From Anaerolineaceae bacterium (GTDB taxonomy: Bacteria > Chloroflexota > Anaerolineae > Aggregatilineales > Phototrophicaceae): a stretch of 64,000 nt of DNA. The stretch is from positions 62,001-126,000 of the forward strand of contig NZXX01000011.1 in the NCBI GenBank assembly GCA_002702065.1, given 5' to 3'. A program made the translations under genes and the position numbers. Shown here piece after piece: positions 44,732 through 52,700 of this stretch. Under the pieces are notes generated by a model. That model was not told where the DNA came from. It saw nothing but the letters and a program-made list of their open reading frames with translations, and searched no databases. Numbering within the stretch: position 1 is the stretch's first letter; each line of letters starts with the position of its first letter.

Positions 44732-46330
44732 TTATGCCAGATCTTCCGGGTCGATATACACGCCGACGAGATGCGATGAATTGGGCACGTCGCCGCAGTT
44801 GGTGTAATCGACAAAGAAGATGGTGCCGTCTTCGCGTTCCACCCACGACGAATAGCCATGATCCGGATTTGGCTGCTGGGCCGGGTGGTTCGGGTGAATC
44901 TGGATCAGGCGATCACGCTGGTACTGGTCCGGCCATTCACCGCTGGCGGCGTTCCAGGACCACGCGTAATCATCCAGTGTGCGGTTTTTGACGTCGTACT
45001 TTACGCTGCGCCAGTAGCTGCGCCCACTGTCACCGAACTGGCCGAACTGGGTACGCTTCTGCACATTGCCGCCATGAAAGTCCTGCACGCCGCCGACCAC
45101 GTCGCGGAACACGCGCTTGTGCAGCCGTGTTTCGCCATCCACCTTGACCTGTAACCAGCCGCGTTTGTGATGCAGGGTGATGGTGTGATACTCGGTCATG
45201 TCGACGGCCCAGTGCGTTTTGTTCTTGCCACGCCACAGGTAGATGCCATCCGGCGCAATTTCCAGCACTTCGCCAATGGCGGACAGCGACAGGAAGGCGA
45301 CCGACGCTTCCGGGCGGGAGGCTTCGACACGGACTTCGGCTTCGAACAGCATTTCGCTGAGGGGATTCTCGGCGGGCAGCATAGTATAGCGGCATTCATG
45401 TTCAATCGCGTTCTGAATAACCAGCGCCTCGTCGGTCAGTTCAGCTTTGAACTTGCGGCGCGGCCCACCAATGACATGTGTCCCGGCCTCAGCTTCGAGG
45501 TCACCGACCCAGCCATAGCAGCCCAGCCCGCCGTTGACATGCCGCCCGGTAACAAACACACGACCATCGCTGAGCTGCTGCACATAGGGGCGGTGGAAAG
45601 CGAACGGCACAAACTGCGGCTTGCTCCAGGTGTGGCCGTTGTCGTCGGAAAAGACCACCAGGCAGGGCACACCGCCAGAGTGATTTTCGCGGATCACACA
45701 CGCCAGCCGCTTGCCGCCATTCAAAATTGCCACCATGCCCTCGCAGTAGCGGTAGTAGCCATCGTGGGCCTGGGTCGAGCGTTCGTGCCACGTCTGGCCG
45801 CCATCTTCGGACACATACAGGACGTTGGCGTACTCCTGCGTATCCCCGCGCGACAGATGCGTGGCACAGCCAAGCGACCCGTCCGGCAGGTCGATGACGC
45901 GGTCCGGCTCGAAACCGAGGATGCCGTTTTCGGTCTGCTTGGTCCAGGTGCCGCCGTTGTCGGTGCTCCAGTACAGCCAGTTGCCGGGCGGCTGATCTTC
46001 GTGGAAATGGGTGTCGTCGTTGTGGTCGATGATGACGCACAGACGGCCATCTTTCAGCAGGCTCATGCGCGGTGTGACCAACCGTTCTTCACCTTTGGCC
46101 AGTTCGGCGCGGTCGATCTCGCGGTATTTGAACCATGTCCGGCCCTGATCGTCGCTGGCCAGCAGCGTGAGCACCTGATTTTTCAGCGACCAGTGGGCAT
46201 CGGTATCGGAGTAGACCAGCAGGTAACGTCCGTTGGGCAGCACGACGACTTCAGGGTTTTTGGTGAAACGCCCCGGACTACGCCAGGCATCGAAAGTCTT
46301 GTGAGCGACGGAACGGGTATGGGTGTGCAT
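44732..46330 (-). CDS. BNR propeller protein with C-terminal lectin-like region, tandem copy 2
   Basis: The 532-residue protein matches the 42936 product along its whole length: the same N-terminal KTFD.WRSPGRFTKNP, four Asp-boxes (SDDQGRTW, STDNGGTW, SEDGGQTW, SDDNGHTW), sandwich region and final DHGYSSWVEREDGTIFFVDYTN. Differences cluster in the loop around residues 170-200 and in the sandwich, so the two may have diverged in substrate. AAAGGAA lies upstream of the ATG. There is no signal peptide. MITE-like elements lie on both sides, which suggests repeat-driven duplication. Confidence 0.82.
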   Translation of the reverse strand: MHTHTRSVAHKTFDAWRSPGRFTKNPEVVVLPNGRYLLVYSDTDAHWSLKNQVLTLLASDDQGRTWFKYREIDRAELAKGEERLVTPRMSLLKDGRLCVIIDHNDDTHFHEDQPPGNWLYWSTDNGGTWTKQTENGILGFEPDRVIDLPDGSLGCATHLSRGDTQEYANVLYVSEDGGQTWHERSTQAHDGYYRYCEGMVAILNGGKRLACVIRENHSGGVPCLVVFSDDNGHTWSKPQFVPFAFHRPYVQQLSDGRVFVTGRHVNGGLGCYGWVGDLEAEAGTHVIGGPRRKFKAELTDEALVIQNAIEHECRYTMLPAENPLSEMLFEAEVRVEASRPEASVAFLSLSAIGEVLEIAPDGIYLWRGKNKTHWAVDMTEYHTITLHHKRGWLQVKVDGETRLHKRVFRDVVGGVQDFHGGNVQKRTQFGQFGDSGRSYWRSVKYDVKNRTLDDYAWSWNAASGEWPDQYQRDRLIQIHPNHPAQQPNPDHGYSSWVEREDGTIFFVDYTNCGDVPNSSHLVGVYIDPEDLA

Positions 46331-46713
46331 GGCAATAAGTTCCTTTCAGGCTGTCGGCGAAAGATATTTAAGATGTAACGGATTTTCTGAATCGTAATAT
46401 GATGCTGGTGAAGGGTGGGCGCAGCCTATCGGTAGCGTCACTTGATGATGGGGTAACAGGTTTCAAACCGGACACCTCACCCCCCGGCCCCCTCTCCGAA
46501 ACAGAGAAGGTGTGCAGGGTAATCCGCAACCGTTTTGTAGAGTCCGCTCGCCATTGATGGAGAGAGGATTTAGGGGTGAGGTGACTTTGTAAAACACTTT
46601 CCACGCTATCCTGTAGCCTTACCAGCGTTTATGCCCTGAGGGTACGCTGCGCCCCTGTATGATTTGCGACAATGTCGTGTACCGAAGCTGCCCCTATCGG
46701 CGGGATTTTCGTT
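46331..46713. other. 383-base intergenic region with a MITE-like element
   Basis: Apart from the inverted-repeat element at 46473-46583 I see no gene, promoter or terminator here. It separates the core transport and aldolase cluster (46714-56202) from the BNR/sulfatase genes downstream, so the two halves may be separate transcripts. Confidence 0.6.
46473..46583. mobile_element. MITE-like element with perfect 11-bp terminal inverted repeats
   Basis: CACCTCACCCC (46473-46483) and its exact reverse complement GGGGTGAGGTG (46573-46583) bound a 111-base element, and the inner CCCTCTCC/GGAGAG extends the pairing. It encodes nothing and is related in its opening to the element at 44580. Confidence 0.7.
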
Positions 46714-47637
46714 CTAATCGCCGACGGCAGCCACCGCACCAACCAGCTTTTGAATGGCGCTCTTGCCGGCATCGGTCAGGTGGGATGGGTGGCCACAGGT
46801 CGCGCCGCTGCCAAAGCCCAGCAGCGAAGCGGCATACTTGAGACAGACCAGCCAGTAATCGTGCCCGTGCAGCGTCCAGAGTTCATCAACCTGTGACTGA
46901 ATACGGCGGGCTTCATCGGTGTTGCCGGCCCGCACGGCCTCATAAATCTGGACGAACCACTGCGGCGCGATGTTGCCCAGCCCTGGCACGATACCATCGG
47001 CCCCGGCGATCATCGACTCGGCGGCCAGCTTTTCAGCGCCCTGGAACACACGAAAATCCGGGTTGTCGGCGCGCAGTTCGAGAAATGCCGTAAAGTCATC
47101 CATGTTACCGGCGCTGTCCTTGAGGGCGATGACATTGTCAAATTGAATCGCCTCGCGCACCGTGTCGACCGCGATAGGATTGTGCGTCATGGATGGGATG
47201 TTATACAGCACCACCGGCAGGTTGGAGGCGGCAGCGACGCGCTCGAAATATTCCAGCTGCACGCTGGCATCCGCACCGAAGTAATACGGTGAAGCCAGCA
47301 CTACCGCGTCCGCCCCGGCATCTTCAATCACCGGCAGGGCTTCGAGCGTACGTTCCGTACCCGGTTCCAGCGCACCGGCCAGCACTGGCGCACGGCCTGC
47401 GGCGGCTTTCACAGTTTGCTGGATCAGGGTATGACGCTGTTTGGCGCTCAGCCAGGGGCCTTCGCCGCTGCTGCCCAACACAAAAACACCGGAACAACCG
47501 CTGCTCAGCATATGTTCCACCAGCTTGCTGACCCCGGCTTCGTCAATTACCCCATTGGTCGTCAGCGGTGCAATCATCGGCGGAATCACACCGGATAACG
47601 TAAGTTTGCTGTCAGAGTTCATCAATTCATTGTCCAT
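46714..47637 (-). CDS. DHDPS/NAL-family class I aldolase
   Basis: I choose ATG 47637, giving 307 residues; the open frame reaches 47688 but close to the permease end. The catalytic Tyr is in VVLYNIP and the Schiff-base Lys in VIALKDSAGN; the carboxylate motif is GSSGE. The protein is only distantly similar to the family member at 19195, so the two probably act on different 2-keto acids. It is downstream of the LplC permease by 66 bases and belongs to the cluster under the FCD regulator. The likely role is retro-aldol cleavage of a 2-keto-3-deoxy sugar acid; N-acetylneuraminate lyase is another option given the GH33 gene nearby. Confidence 0.9.
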   Translation of the reverse strand: MDNELMNSDSKLTLSGVIPPMIAPLTTNGVIDEAGVSKLVEHMLSSGCSGVFVLGSSGEGPWLSAKQRHTLIQQTVKAAAGRAPVLAGALEPGTERTLEALPVIEDAGADAVVLASPYYFGADASVQLEYFERVAAASNLPVVLYNIPSMTHNPIAVDTVREAIQFDNVIALKDSAGNMDDFTAFLELRADNPDFRVFQGAEKLAAESMIAGADGIVPGLGNIAPQWFVQIYEAVRAGNTDEARRIQSQVDELWTLHGHDYWLVCLKYAASLLGFGSGATCGHPSHLTDAGKSAIQKLVGAVAAVGD

Positions 47638-47703
47638 TCTCACAGGTAAAAATTCTGGAACTGCTGCCCGCGCGATGGGGCGCAGCATGTGGTCGCATAG
47701 AAC

Positions 47704-48579
47704 CTAGCCTTTGACGCCGCCAATCATAATGCCCTTGACGAAGTAGCGCTGGATGAACGGGTAAACGAACAACACCGGAACCGTGCTGACGATAATCAGC
47801 GCCGAGCGCAGCGATGCCGCCGGGGGCGGATTCTCGGTGAAAGACAGTTCTTCCAGACCCTGCATCGAAGTCGATTGCAGCAGGCCGCGCAGGATAATTT
47901 GCAGCGGTTGTTGATCCGCATGATCGATATAGATGGCCGCGTCGAACCAGGCGTTCCAGTGGAACACGGCATAAAACAGGCCAATCGTCGCGATCACCGG
48001 CAGCGACAGGGGCAGAATGATGCGCAGCAGGATCAGCGGTGGCGTGGCGCCATCCACAATCGCGGCTTCGGTCAGCTCCTCCGGGATACTCATAAAGAAG
48101 TTGCGCATGATGAGCATGTTCCACGCGTTGATCAGCGTGGGCACGATCATCGACCAGACCGTGTTGCGCATGCCCAATGCATCCACCAGCAGGAAGCGGG
48201 GGATCAGACCGCCGCTGAATACCATCGTAATAAAGACGAAGATTGTCAGCGGGATGCGACCGGGCAGGGCTTTCTGCGCCAGCACATACGCCAGTGTCAC
48301 TGTAAAGATCAGATTCATAAAGGTGCCGACGACGACACGAAACACCGTCACGCCGTAAGCATTGAGGATGACCGGGCTGCGGCCAAACAGAATCTGGTAG
48401 GCGGACAGGTCGATGCCTTCGGGGAACAGCACGTAGCCGCCGCGCCGCGCGAATTCCGCTTCGCTGATGAACGACGTCGACAGCACGATGATGAACGGGA
48501 TCAGAAACGCCAGCGCCAGCAAAATCAGAATGATGTAAATGCCAACGTGGGCGATTTGTTCGTTGCGGGATAGTCTCAT
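47704..48579 (-). CDS. lplC: ABC transporter permease, LplC/YtcP family
   Basis: The 291-residue permease has six helices, the EAA loop TEAAIVDGATPPLILLRIILP and the family C-terminus QRYFVKGIMIGGVKG. It is related to the LplC protein at 6288. With the LplB protein encoded 15 bases upstream it forms the channel for ligand delivered by one or both of the tandem binding proteins at 51099 and 52701. No ATPase is encoded nearby. Confidence 0.93.
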   Translation of the reverse strand: MRLSRNEQIAHVGIYIILILLALAFLIPFIIVLSTSFISEAEFARRGGYVLFPEGIDLSAYQILFGRSPVILNAYGVTVFRVVVGTFMNLIFTVTLAYVLAQKALPGRIPLTIFVFITMVFSGGLIPRFLLVDALGMRNTVWSMIVPTLINAWNMLIMRNFFMSIPEELTEAAIVDGATPPLILLRIILPLSLPVIATIGLFYAVFHWNAWFDAAIYIDHADQQPLQIILRGLLQSTSMQGLEELSFTENPPPAASLRSALIIVSTVPVLFVYPFIQRYFVKGIMIGGVKG

Positions 48580-48594
48580 GGGTTGGCCTCGTTT

Positions 48595-49560
48595 CTACCA
48601 GATACCCGGTTGACCCAGCCGCCGGGCCAGCCCATTCGCGCCGAGGATGAGGATGAGCGACAGGACCGCCTTGAACAACCCGACCGCCGCTGCGAACGAA
48701 TACTTCAGGCCGAGCAACCCCTCGCGGTAGACATAGGTGTCGATGATGTCGGACACGCTGTAGACAGCTGGCGAATAGAGCAGCAGAATCTGCTCGAAAC
48801 CCGCGTCCAGAATGTGCCCAACCTCGAAGATAAACAGGATGACGATGACAAAACTGATGCCCGGAATGGTGATATGGCGCGCCTGCTGGAGCCGGTTGGC
48901 ACCGTCGATCTGGGCGGCTTCGTACAGATGAGAATCGATGCTGGACATCGCCGCCAGATAAATGATGCTGCTCCAGCCGATTGTCTTCCAGATATGCGAG
49001 ATGACCAGCACCCACACAAAATATTGCGGGTTGGTCATGAAGTTCCACTTCTGGCCCGTGACATCGTTCAGCCATTCGGTGACCAGGCCGCCGCTGGTGC
49101 CGATCATGGCAGCGATCAGGCCGGTGACGACCACCCACGAAATGAAGTGGGGCAGGTACGAGATGGTCTGCACGATGCGCTTGAAGCCCGTGCGCATCAC
49201 TTCGTTCAGCAGCAGGGCGAACACAATCGGGGCCGGGAAGCCAAACAGGATCTTCAGGCCGCTGATGACGAGGGTATTTTCCATCACATCCTGAAAGAAA
49301 AAGGAGTTGAGGAAGCGGTCGAAGTGTTTCAAGCCCACCCAGGGTGCATCAATAATGCCCTGGATGCCGCCGAACGGAGAAATATCTTTAAATGCGATGA
49401 CAATACCGGCCATCGGGAGATAGTGGAAGATGATGAAATAGAGTATGCCGGGCAGCGCCAGCAAATAATAAAATCGAAACTTCCATATCTGTCTGCCTAG
49501 TTGTTTCAGCCGCCCCTCGGCAGGTGGCGACAGGGACATGGTTTGTGCCTGTTGTGCCAT
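48595..49560 (-). CDS. lplB: ABC transporter permease, LplB family
   Basis: I choose ATG 49560 with GAAGGG at good spacing over the GTG at 49569, giving 321 residues. The first helix is FYYLLALPGILYFIIFHYLPMAGIVIAF, typical of LplB, and the EAA loop is EAAQIDGANRLQQARHITIP. It pairs with the LplC protein downstream. It follows the sulfatase gene by 27 bases, so sulfatase and importer are probably co-transcribed. Confidence 0.93.
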   Translation of the reverse strand: MAQQAQTMSLSPPAEGRLKQLGRQIWKFRFYYLLALPGILYFIIFHYLPMAGIVIAFKDISPFGGIQGIIDAPWVGLKHFDRFLNSFFFQDVMENTLVISGLKILFGFPAPIVFALLLNEVMRTGFKRIVQTISYLPHFISWVVVTGLIAAMIGTSGGLVTEWLNDVTGQKWNFMTNPQYFVWVLVISHIWKTIGWSSIIYLAAMSSIDSHLYEAAQIDGANRLQQARHITIPGISFVIVILFIFEVGHILDAGFEQILLLYSPAVYSVSDIIDTYVYREGLLGLKYSFAAAVGLFKAVLSLILILGANGLARRLGQPGIW

Positions 49561-49587
49561 CGCACTCACCCTTCTTCTAGTAAAGCA

Positions 49588-51039
49588 TTAGCTTTGACGA
49601 TAAATGGCTGGCCGTGACGCGCGCCAGCCTGCGCGTAATATCGCTTCGTGGGTCTCGACCACCGCGTGGTAGGCCGGGTCGTCCGCGACGTTGTGAATTT
49701 CGGCGCTGTCGTGCGTGTGATCGTACAATTCGCGTGCCAGTGTGTCGTGGGTACCGAACCGCTGCCATTCCGTATAACGATAATTGTCCGTGCGGATGGT
49801 GTAGCCCATGACTTCCGGCTGGCCCTGATAGGTCCAGGGGCGCGGAAACTGACTGAAAGCTGCCTGTTTCCAGGGTTGGGTTGGGTCATCCAGCAGGGGC
49901 AGCAGACTGACGCCTTCGCGGTCCGCTGGCTGGGGCAGCCCGCAGGCCTCGGCCAGTGTCGGATAAATATCGACAAATTCAACCAGTGCGCTGCTGGTCC
50001 GCCCGGCGTTACGCTGGCCGGGGACAGACAAAATCAGCGGGGCATTGGTGTCGAGTTCGTAATTGGTGGTTTTGCACCACAGTGCTTTTTCGCCCAGGTG
50101 ATAACCGTGATCACCCCACAGCACGACTGCGGTGTTCGCCGTCAGGTCATGTTCATCCAGCGCGTCGAGCAGCTTGCCGACCTGCGCATCCATGTAGCTA
50201 ACGCAGGCGTAATAGGCATGGCGCAGCTTGCGGACCATTGCATCAGGCAAGGGGCCTTCCGCCGGGATGTCGCTGTAACCGCGCAGTTCCTTCGACATAT
50301 GCCAGGAATAATCCGGGATACCCGTAGGCCGGGTTGGATAGTCTGGCGGCGTGATCTGGTCCGGGTCGTACAGGTCCCAGTATTTTTTGGGCGCGCTGAA
50401 TGGCAGGTGTGGCTTGCGGAAGCCCACCGCCAGAAAGAACGGCTCGTCTTTGACTTCAGCCAGAATATTGAGCGCCGCATCAGCGACACGGCCATCGCCA
50501 TAGGCGTTATCCGCTACATCGGCGCACTCGCTGGCAGCCATCTTCGGCCCTGGCCATTTATCGGTGGGCGGGCTTTGATTTTCCGGCAGCACATAACCGT
50601 CTTCGCCCTTCATCACCACATTCAGCACCGCCGGGGCAGACCACGAATCCGGGTCCTGCATTTCCGGCGAACCGTGATAGATCTTGCCAGCAGCACGCGA
50701 CTGATAGCCATGCTGCCTGAATAGCTGGGGCAGGGTGATGACATCCGGTTGAGCGTCGCGAAAATGCGTGCCAGTGCTGAACTGCGGCAGGTCGGCTCGT
50801 TCTGGCGGCAGCTCATGGCGAAAGTGCGATTTCAGGTCCCATACCCGAATCGTATCCGGTCGCAGCCCAGTCATCAACGAGGCCCGCGAGGGATTGCAAA
50901 CGGCCTGCTGGCAGTAGGCGCGCTCGAACAGCAGCCCACGCGCCGCCAGCCGGTCGATATTTGGCGTGATAGCATTGGGGTCACCGTAACAATGCAGCGC
51001 GGTGCGCAGATCATCAACGGCGATAAAGAGTACGTTCAT
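49588..51039 (-). CDS. type I sulfatase, iduronate-2-sulfatase-like, cytoplasmic
   Basis: AGGA eight bases upstream supports ATG 51039, giving 483 residues; the frame continues to 51060. Cys48 in CNPSRASLMTG is the formylglycine site; Asn in the second position and MNVLFIAVDDLRTALHCYGD at the start are typical of iduronate-2-sulfatases, unlike the CTPSR of the other three sulfatases here. Further markers are KPHLPFSAPKKYWDLYDP and WGDHGYHLGEKALWCK. It has no signal peptide. Its place between tandem binding proteins and their permeases suggests that the imported ligand itself is sulfated, possibly at a uronic acid. Confidence 0.94.
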   Translation of the reverse strand: MNVLFIAVDDLRTALHCYGDPNAITPNIDRLAARGLLFERAYCQQAVCNPSRASLMTGLRPDTIRVWDLKSHFRHELPPERADLPQFSTGTHFRDAQPDVITLPQLFRQHGYQSRAAGKIYHGSPEMQDPDSWSAPAVLNVVMKGEDGYVLPENQSPPTDKWPGPKMAASECADVADNAYGDGRVADAALNILAEVKDEPFFLAVGFRKPHLPFSAPKKYWDLYDPDQITPPDYPTRPTGIPDYSWHMSKELRGYSDIPAEGPLPDAMVRKLRHAYYACVSYMDAQVGKLLDALDEHDLTANTAVVLWGDHGYHLGEKALWCKTTNYELDTNAPLILSVPGQRNAGRTSSALVEFVDIYPTLAEACGLPQPADREGVSLLPLLDDPTQPWKQAAFSQFPRPWTYQGQPEVMGYTIRTDNYRYTEWQRFGTHDTLARELYDHTHDSAEIHNVADDPAYHAVVETHEAILRAGWRASRPAIYRQS

Positions 51040-51050
51040 ACCAATTTCCT

Positions 51051-51084
51051 GCAAGGGCACACCGCCAACGCCGCGTGCCCCTGC
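51051..51084 (-). repeat. stem-loop after solute-binding-protein gene
   Basis: GCAAGGGCAC (51051-51060) pairs with GTGCCCCTGC (51075-51084) with one mismatch. It lies 15 bases after the stop of the binding-protein gene and just before the sulfatase start. No T-run is present. Confidence 0.55.
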
Positions 51085-51098
51085 AATATCTCTACAAA

Positions 51099-52559
51099 CT
51101 ACATGCCGGTAATTTCAGCGTACTGCGTGGTCAGAGCATCGATGTACTCGTCCATACCCGCGCGGTACAGGTCTTCGATGAAGGCATCCCACTGGTCGAG
51201 CGGGCGTGCTCCGGTGATAAAGAGGATCAGCTGTTCCTCGATGAGCCGGTTAATGTCGCCCAGCCCCGGTACTTCGTCGGCGATACGGGTTTCGTCCCAT
51301 GCGAGTTCCGCGTCAAACGGCATCTTCGCGTCGGACAGGTCATAGTACTGACCACCCAGATATTCCAGATGCCAGGCACGGGCCGGGTCCAGAATGCTGT
51401 AGCGCGTTTCGATGATGGGGTGGGGCAGGGTGAATTCACTCACGTAGCCGCTTTCCTGATCGCGGTCCACGATCTTGTTTTCTTCATCGACCCACCACCA
51501 GTGCTTGTCCTTGATACCGTAACGGGCTGTGATGTCATTTTCGACATCGGCATACAGCCAGTTGATGTAGCGGACCACGGCATCCGGGTTCTGCGATTTC
51601 TTGGTCACCACATAACCGGAGGTCGGCTGTTGGTTCACGGTGGCCAGGTAGCCTTCCGGCCCGGTGATGCTGGTACGGATATATTCCATACCGGGGCAGC
51701 CATCCTGCACCTGCGGCACGATCAGCGTGATGCGGGAATACCAGCCAGACCAGATACCCACATTGCAGGTGCGGAACAGTTCCGGTTCTTCGAAGCTGGT
51801 GAAGGTATCGGCAAAGAACCAGCCGTTGTTCCACCATTCATTCATCTTCGCGACCCAGTCCTGCACACCATCCTGCAAAACCCAGGGTTTGATGCGGTTG
51901 CCATCATCCGGGTCGGGCCAGTTGGAATAGCCATATTCGGTCCAGCCGCCGACGGTGGCTTTGGCATAATCCGCCGGGCGGGTGCCGATCACGGCGTCCG
52001 GGTTCATTTCCTGGAAGGCCGCCATTACGGTTTCCAGTTCTTCAACGGTGGTGGGCACTTCGAGGCCCAGTTCTTCCAGCCAGTCACCGCGCACCCAGGT
52101 GATATAGGGGCTTGCCGGGGACGTACGCGGGATACACATGATATTGCCCTCAGGGTCGGTACATTTGCGCCATTCACTTTCCGGGATGGCAGCGCGAATG
52201 TCCTGCGCGTACTCGTCGAGCAGGTCATTGAGGGGGATAATCACGTCGCGGTAATCGGTCCAGCGGGCAGCCTGGAATGTGTCCAGCGGATCACTGGAAC
52301 CCAGCAGCAGGTTCAGTTTTTCCTGGGCTGCGGTACCACCGGGTGGCACGATGACGTCCAGGCGAATGCCGGTTTCGCTGATGATATAGTCCTGAATTTC
52401 GGCCAGGACTTCGGGGTTGCTGCCGCCGCTGTCGAACTGCAGCGTACCGGTATTGTTATAAACTGTAATGACGGTCGGATCATCCTGCGCCAACACGGGT
52501 GACAGCGCCAGCACAATCAACAAGAGCGAAATGACAAAGCCAACTCGCGTTTTTAACAT
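51099..52559 (-). CDS. LplA-like solute-binding protein, tandem copy 2
   Basis: The 486-residue protein has a Sec signal (FVISLLLIVLALSPVLAQ, cut near residue 25) and no lipobox. The mature part opens DDPTVITVYNNTGTLQFDSGG and has LNLLLGSSDPLD, NEWWNNGWFFADTFTSFEEPE and ITGPEGYLATV. It is colinear with the protein encoded immediately upstream (52701-54167) over its whole length. GGAGG sits before the ATG. The pair serve the LplBC permeases at 47704-49560, presumably with related but different ligands. Confidence 0.93.
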   Translation of the reverse strand: MLKTRVGFVISLLLIVLALSPVLAQDDPTVITVYNNTGTLQFDSGGSNPEVLAEIQDYIISETGIRLDVIVPPGGTAAQEKLNLLLGSSDPLDTFQAARWTDYRDVIIPLNDLLDEYAQDIRAAIPESEWRKCTDPEGNIMCIPRTSPASPYITWVRGDWLEELGLEVPTTVEELETVMAAFQEMNPDAVIGTRPADYAKATVGGWTEYGYSNWPDPDDGNRIKPWVLQDGVQDWVAKMNEWWNNGWFFADTFTSFEEPELFRTCNVGIWSGWYSRITLIVPQVQDGCPGMEYIRTSITGPEGYLATVNQQPTSGYVVTKKSQNPDAVVRYINWLYADVENDITARYGIKDKHWWWVDEENKIVDRDQESGYVSEFTLPHPIIETRYSILDPARAWHLEYLGGQYYDLSDAKMPFDAELAWDETRIADEVPGLGDINRLIEEQLILFITGARPLDQWDAFIEDLYRAGMDEYIDALTTQYAEITGM

Positions 52560-52647
52560 TTATAACCTCCACAATGAATTTCTAGTTTTCGTTAAACCTG
52601 AATAGGATTGTCCGGGTGCGGCGGCCTCCTTTCATTTGCCAGTGGGC

Positions 52648-52685
52648 GAGGGGAGGGCACGGGCGTTTGTGCCTGCACCCTCCTC
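52648..52685 (-). repeat. stem-loop after solute-binding-protein gene
   Basis: On the minus strand GAGGAGGGTGCAGGCAC pairs with GTGCCCTCCCCTC, with an inner perfect GGCAC/GTGCC and some outer bulges. It starts 16 bases after the stop of the upstream binding-protein gene and has no T-run. Confidence 0.55.
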
Positions 52686-52700
52686 AGGTTTCTGCCGGAA

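Noticed and set aside
44580-46583. Composite transposon around the duplicated BNR gene
   Set aside because: There is no transposase and the flanking elements are non-coding and not identical; only repeat-associated duplication is supported.
47627-49138. 503-codon minus-strand open frame
   Set aside because: It lies out of frame over the two LplBC permeases, which have clear EAA loops and membrane helices.
48583-49500. 305-codon plus-strand open frame
   Set aside because: Charged low-complexity shadow of the LplB permease, typical antisense of membrane protein codons.
51075-52502. 475-codon open frame antisense to a binding-protein gene
   Set aside because: The minus-strand frame has a signal peptide, family motifs and a good ribosome site; the plus-strand frame has no recognisable domain and reflects GC-rich codon usage.
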